The position numbers were made by a program, and so were the translations under genes. This document shows, piece by piece, positions 58,943-64,000 of a stretch of 64,000 bases of DNA. The notes under the pieces were generated by a model. That model was not told the DNA's origin. It searched no databases and saw only the letters and a program-made list of their open reading frames with translations. Location: the NCBI GenBank assembly GCA_949358305.1, contig OX442318.1, positions 11,452,517 through 11,516,516 on the forward strand. Direction: 5' to 3'. Position 1 is the stretch's first letter. Every line of letters starts with the position of its first letter. The DNA comes from Strigamia acuminata. Its lineage: Eukaryota > Arthropoda > Chilopoda > Geophilomorpha > Linotaeniidae.

Positions 58943-59211
58943 CATTTAAACAACAGTATACGTGGGAAAATTAGTGAATTTGGGTTTAGTTAAATTAGTG
59001 GGATAAAAAAATTAATTTAATGGGAAATTCAGGAAGTGGGAAATTTAATATTTTTTTAGTGGGATTCTCAGAAAAATTAGTGGGCCAATAAATGGGATCG
59101 TATGTTTAACTGCGATTTCAAACACGCTCATTGAATGTATTATTTCTTTCGAGTAAACTTTTAACTTTCTTGTTTTGCTTTCCTCAATTTGTAGTTTTAT
59201 TTTTTACTCAC
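58943..59211. other. No gene recognised
   Basis: AT-rich DNA with several AGTGGGA phrases around 58990-59095. It would be intronic if the exon at 59212 is real. Confidence 0.4.
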
Positions 59212-59388
59212 CTTTCTGTGAAAAGGAATAAATGAAGCTGTTGTCCTGCATCTTGATTCCTTCATGACAATCTAAAGAACCCTTGACACTAACAAACACT
59301 TGTTGGTAAATAAAAATCTTCGGAGAGAGATTCCTTTTACTGTCTGCACAGCCAATCAAAAACACTCCATCTGAGTTGCAATAAAATT
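59212..59388 (-). CDS. Candidate internal exon, phase 1-1, extracellular-like
   Basis: On the minus strand TTTCCTAATAG precedes and AAAG|GTGAGT follows a stop-free 177-nt segment. Both ends split a codon after its first base, so the exon is symmetric (phase 1-1), as is common for modular extracellular domains. The 58 complete codons include three Cys (FYCNSDG, LIGCADS, LDCHEG) and a Tyr/Phe-rich strand-like end. I do not recognise the domain. The donor is near-perfect; the acceptor is average. Confidence 0.42.
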
Positions 59389-60875
59389 CTATTAGGAAAC
59401 TGTTATTCTAAACAAGTTAGAAGTTAATACAACTTCTTACAATTTCTGCCATTTATTCCTGAGTAACATGACCAACCAATGAGTAATTCTAGACATTCAA
59501 AAATATAAATTATGCAAATGAGGCATTTGTTTCTGTGCTAGCAGAGCAGTGTAATTGGGTTGTGGTATCAATAACTAAAATTTGTCTCTCTGGATTTCTC
59601 TAAGCATGCTTCTACACTCTTTCCATGCATGAGAAACTTGTAGATCTAGCTATTAACTGTGAGTAATGGATGCAGCTGAAAATGACTATGTTATGAACAG
59701 TTAGGCTCTATACTGTCATATTGATATAGCATTAAGAAAAGAATTTCAAGTAGAAATCCAGCAGAAACTTTTGAACTGAACTGAATGTATCAAATGAATA
59801 AAGAAAACATGACATTAATTTGTAACCTAACAACGTGACAAGAGCGTTGCTGCTCGTGTTAATAATAATAAAATATGGCTTTAAGAGTTGTAAATGTTCC
59901 AAAAAATCATGTGTAAATGTAAGCTTTACAGTTTTTGTAAAGTTACTGTTTAAAACAAAAATTTACAATCTTTATAAATGTGCCTTTACAAAGCTTAAAG
60001 TTCAAATTTACATTAACTTTTTAGCAATTAAAAGACTTTTAAAGTTATGTTTTTTTTTCAGTGTGCGCGACAAAATCACATCCCATACATAATAACGCAA
60101 CGACCAATAAGATGTTACTGATGTGAACAATAGTGCTTAATTTCCTTGATGTGACTTTTCCTGAATCATCCAATTTTTATCCGATGTTCAATAAGTGCAA
60201 AGTCTAGTAATCCATTTTAACCATGAGTAGCTTGCTCCTACAGAGTGCTCAGTGACCAGCCAGTTTAACTTACAGGTGTTTAGACTTAAGAGAATGATTG
60301 ATTGATAGATTTTGACATTCAACAGTCATGATCCCAAAAACAAAATACTTGTCCGGGGTCATTCAAAAGAGCACTTTATGAGAACGGCTTACCGAAGAAC
60401 CTGAAACAGGTCTTAACTGAACAAAACTAAATATCAAAACACCAATTCAGAACTTTCCAAAGACTGAACTGAAACTCATTCGACCGGATTAAACCTAACC
60501 TATCCGAAATGCAATATTTCTGGTGCTACCCTACCCATCAGATTGTTGCCAACAAGACTATACTGACACTTGTCCCTAACAAAGCATACTATATTGCTGG
60601 CCTTTGTCCTAATTAATTGGATCCCAAAATTAAGAATTCTGTGGATAATTTAGCAGTAGGGAAAAGAAAACCCGATTAAACCTAGATGAAGCTGTAGCGG
60701 CAGAGATAAGAAGAGATGAGTTTCAATTAAGCGAGTCAGTTAACGAGGAGGGTGAAATTCGTGTGCCAACTTAATCTGTCTCCCGAAGGAAGCTGAGTAA
60801 TGCTCGATGTTGTAGTGCAGAAAACTCGCTAAGAAGGGAGCTATTTGTCAACTCGGCGGCAAAGCTTGAAAATCA
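59389..60875. other. No gene recognised
   Basis: AT-rich to about 60350, then more balanced composition. No exon or repeat is identified. Confidence 0.4.
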
Positions 60876-61058
60876 ATGGAATTGACCCGTGGGAGCGGCA
60901 GTTACCCTGCAAATGGAGACAAATCCAAAGACCTGGAATTCGTCATGTCCGCGACAAGAGACGGTATTACCTCTGCTTTTTCAGCCGGCCGTCATTTATC
61001 ACTCGCTAAAGAGGGTATCAAAATTCCAATTACCTTCTCGACACTCCTGGAACACTAA
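60876..61058 (+). CDS. Small hypothetical ORF
   Basis: Sixty codons from ATG to TAA in a locally GC-richer stretch, with balanced amino-acid use. No family is recognised. The ATG context is ordinary. It could be a 5' exon, a relic or chance. Confidence 0.15.
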   Translation: MELTRGSGSYPANGDKSKDLEFVMSATRDGITSAFSAGRHLSLAKEGIKIPITFSTLLEH

Positions 61059-61954
61059 AAGAACGGTGTTTCATTAAGGAGAAAATACCCTTTACGGACT
61101 ACGCGAGGTTAGATAACATGTCAGAAAACATCGTTCAAAAAGGCTGAGAGTATCGGCGATTGAAACTAAACTCTTGTTCGACTCAAAAGGGTGCCCTCCT
61201 CCCATTGGCCAAGCCGTATCACTGGTGTAGTGATCCAAAAATGTAGACCCAAACACCAGAAATGCATTACAATGTACAGACATTGTAATCGATTGCCTAG
61301 GTTAATGTCAAATCATAGTAATATCATACTTCAACGCCATTGCAGCGTGGTGGTGAGAATTGATGACGTCATCGGTTGTTAGACCAATCAAATCTTCTTT
61401 GTACACAGCCACAGACATTCAACCAATCATCTTTTCGTTTTCTCTTCTAGATTAAAGCACTGAACACAATTTCAGACACAACAATGGAGATAGTTTTCGG
61501 CAATTGTTATCGATAATCGGCTTAAGTGATTATCACGAGCAAATAATTTTCATTGGTTGACAAGATAATTTAGGTTTTTTAGTTTACCGACTAATTGAGT
61601 TTATCGAGTGATTAAAGGTTAATTAAAATATTTCTTTGTGGGCAATATACAAGTCATTAAAGGTGTTATCTAACCATCACTAGAATGCCCATTGCCCTTG
61701 TGGATGTTAAACTCAGGTAATAAACTGGATTTAATCTCACTGCAATTACATCTTATTACCATTTAGTTGCTTGTCTGTGCAAATCCCTGTACAACCTTTA
61801 AAGCTCCACAAAACCCAACAGAAAACTTTCCAAAACTGCATCTACATGGCAACAGGAAATAATGCAGTGGCTTGCAACAAACTAGATGTACATGGTGGAC
61901 ACCAGGAGGGCATGCCCTAAAATCCTGACTCTCGAGCTTGACTGTTATGCGAAG
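61059..61954. other. No gene; possible promoter elements
   Basis: A full CRE (TGACGTCA, 61364-61371) lies 12 bp from a CCAAT box (61384-61388), with a second CCAAT near 61430. This grouping is promoter-like but unsupported by an exon. Confidence 0.3.
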
Positions 61955-62095
61955 TATGCGAAGCGAAAAAGTAGACTTCAAGTCTACTCTGAAATTTTGC
62001 GTGCAAAGGGTTGCCACACGAACTTTCACGCGCGAAATTGTCGCGTTCGCATCAATTCGAACGCAATTTCGCAACAACGTAAACGAGCGTTTTAC
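61955..62095. repeat. Interspersed repeat with GTAGACTTCAAGTCTAC palindrome
   Basis: Second copy of the family at 18433-18665: GCGAAGCGAAAAAGTAGACT at the left, AATTTCGCAACAACGTAAAC at the right. Confidence 0.5.
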
Positions 62096-63504
62096 CCTTG
62101 AACTTTAAGCCTAGTACTCATAGGCTTTCAGAGTCTAAATATTTTTACAGTCTTAATTTTTCAACAGCACCATTTCAAGCGGAAAGTTTTATCCTCTTAT
62201 TATTCAAAGTCTGATAAATTTGTGGTACTCATGAAATTGTCACCAGAAAGTTTCCGTACTCTTAAACTGTGTGAGTCATTGTTGCTTGTTTTGCAGATGG
62301 CTGGCAATGGCATTGAAGCTTTGTCCGACTTTTCTGACTTAAATAATTTTAAAATTAGTTTTGGTCTTTTTACAATTAAAAAAGAATTTATTTTGTCTGA
62401 AATGCAGGCAAAAATATAATTCTACTAACCTTCAACAAACAACGTGTTCAATTGTAGTAGTTGGGTGTCTTTGTTTGCAACCGGTTGCACCAGTTGACCA
62501 GTTGCAAATTTTAAATCAAAAACAAGAGAATTCTGGGTAGACAAAATTTATTCAGAGTCTGAAACAATTCATTTCCACTTGCAAGGGTGATTCAGAGTCT
62601 AAACAATATTTTTATGAGTACCACCCTTAGCAAGAAACTTAAGACTTTGATTCCTGTTACCATTCCAAGGACGGAATGGTGTTATGAGTACTAGGCTTTA
62701 ATGCTAATTACAATTTAAAAGTGGAAAGATAATTCTCATCCATCCTGTATTTGCCGCTGTATCTTCTAATGTGCAATTACCATGTTAAATGCACAAACTT
62801 TGATGCACAATTTGCATTTGGTATCAAGGTGCAAACTGTACAAAGTGGTCAATTTTTAAAGTTGGATATTAATTTGAGCGGAGTTTGCGCAAGCAAGTCA
62901 AAAATGTGCTCGCTCCAAATCCCAGATAAATAACGTTTGGTTTTTCCAGACTAGATTTAATTTCGGAGCAGCTTTGCTCTTTTTTACTCATCCAATTAGT
63001 TATTATTGATTTAAGAGTGCTATCAACATTTCTTCGACATCGCGGGGCTCGCAGGATGAAATGAGAAAATCCGATCTCAATAAGAAAATAAATAAAAATA
63101 AAAGGAAATGTAATTGGCAAATTGGATTAAGACCTCAACAGACAATTAATCTACTTCTCCCAAATGGATGAGACAGTTGCCATGACAATGCAACACAATA
63201 ACACGAGATTTTACCTTCGGTGCTTGCGACTTGTGACCTTTGATACTTCCTTATTGCATTTGATTAGCGGCATATAAAAATGCTTTATGATACGGCTAAT
63301 TACACTCTGCTTTAGAGTTTTTAGGAAATTTACATTAGGTGCGTTCAAAGTTTAGATTATGACGTTTATAAAAAAGAAGGCCGAAATACTTGTAGTAGGC
63401 AAAAACGTGCTTAACCGTGAATATGTTCGTTTTTGACCCGTTTTTGGACATTGTGGTTTGATTTTTGTGTCGTGATCGCGGGAGTACTCGGGGAGTACAC
63501 AGTG
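62096..63504. other. No gene recognised
   Basis: AT-rich DNA; G- and T-rich on the plus strand from about 63350 up to the minisatellite. Confidence 0.4.
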
Positions 63505-63861
63505 TATCTTAATGTGTGAAAATGCATCTTTTTGCGTAAAAATGCATCTTTTTGTGTAGAAATGCATCTTTTTATGTAGAAATGCATCTTTTTTGTGTAA
63601 AAATCCATCTTTTTTGTGTAAAAATGCATCTTTTTGTGTAAAAATCCATATTTTTTTGTGTAAAAATCCATATTTTTTGTGTAAAAATCCATTTTTTTGT
63701 GTAAAAATCCATTTTTTTGTGTAAAAATCCATCTGTTTTGTGTAAAAATCCATCTTTTTTGTGTAAAAATCCATCTTTTTTGTGTAAAAATCCATCTATT
63801 TTGTGTAAAAACCCATCTTTTTGTGTAGAAATGCATCTTTTTGCGTAAAAATGCAATTTTT
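63505..63861. repeat. 20-22-bp minisatellite
   Basis: About 16-17 copies of a unit such as GTGTAAAAATCCATCTTTTT, with GCATC variants at both margins. Three overlapping minus-strand ORFs of periodic Phe/Tyr/Lys composition are by-products of the repeat. Confidence 0.95.
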
Positions 63862-64000
63862 TCACCTCAACTTAACTTTATTTCTCACAAAAATGCATTC
63901 TCACCCCTAAAAAAAATCATTTAAAAATGCCATTCAAGCAAAACTTCTAAATCCACCCCTGCATTATTCCAATCAGTTAAAAAAAAACCCACACCACACC
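63862..64000. other. Extremely G-poor tract
   Basis: By hand count about 42 C and 5 G in 139 bases on the plus strand, beginning immediately after the minisatellite and running to the window end. No ORF. Confidence 0.8.

Noticed and set aside
63352-63865. Three long overlapping minus-strand ORFs (97-147 residues)
   Set aside because: All are periodic translations of the 20-22-bp minisatellite in three frames. The period, not selection, keeps them open.

Overview
The window is 64 kb of AT-rich nuclear DNA, almost certainly from an invertebrate animal. BEL/Pao retrotransposons are known only from metazoans, and the copy here is primed by an animal-type tRNA-Phe. Most of the sequence is non-coding and packed with inverted-repeat transposons and minisatellites. 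No complete host gene can be called. The species or phylum cannot be fixed from the sequence alone.

Layout. Bases 1-7932 are a Ty3/Gypsy LTR retrotransposon on the minus strand. The window starts 51 bases inside its 3' LTR. It has Gag, a -1 frameshift, and an uninterrupted protease-RT-RNase H-integrase ORF. Bases 27724-34209 are a complete BEL/Pao element, also on the minus strand, with 578-bp LTRs, the 5-bp target duplication GCCGT, a tRNA-Phe primer site and a single 1759-residue Gag-Pol ORF. By eye the two LTRs of each element are identical, so both are very young and may be mobile.

The remaining DNA (7933-27160 and 34215-64000) holds many non-autonomous DNA transposons. These include two hAT elements with 8-bp duplications (27161-27672, 58517-58934), a pogo/Tigger-type element still encoding a short helix-turn-helix piece (38561-39139), a 901-bp fold-back element (50721-51621), a PIF/Harbinger-like element nested in a decayed Gypsy RT (45460-45820), a three-copy TIR family (16962, 21734, 25492), a GC-rich TIR element (20189-20603) and several smaller families. 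There are also a 5S rRNA pseudogene (46120-46236) and a copia RNase H remnant (52734-52828).

Host genes are visible only as hints: a few exon-sized open segments with good splice signals (15644-15713 plus; 59212-59388, 43519-43564 and others minus), and a CpG-richer segment near 36.6 kb that looks like a promoter and first exon of a minus-strand gene.

The most unusual signal is compositional. Three minisatellites (23781-24510, 41378-41690, 63505-63861) each sit where the plus strand switches abruptly from G-rich to strongly C-rich and G-poor DNA. The reverse switch occurs at the putative promoter at 36.6 kb. I found no clear new defence or metabolic system.
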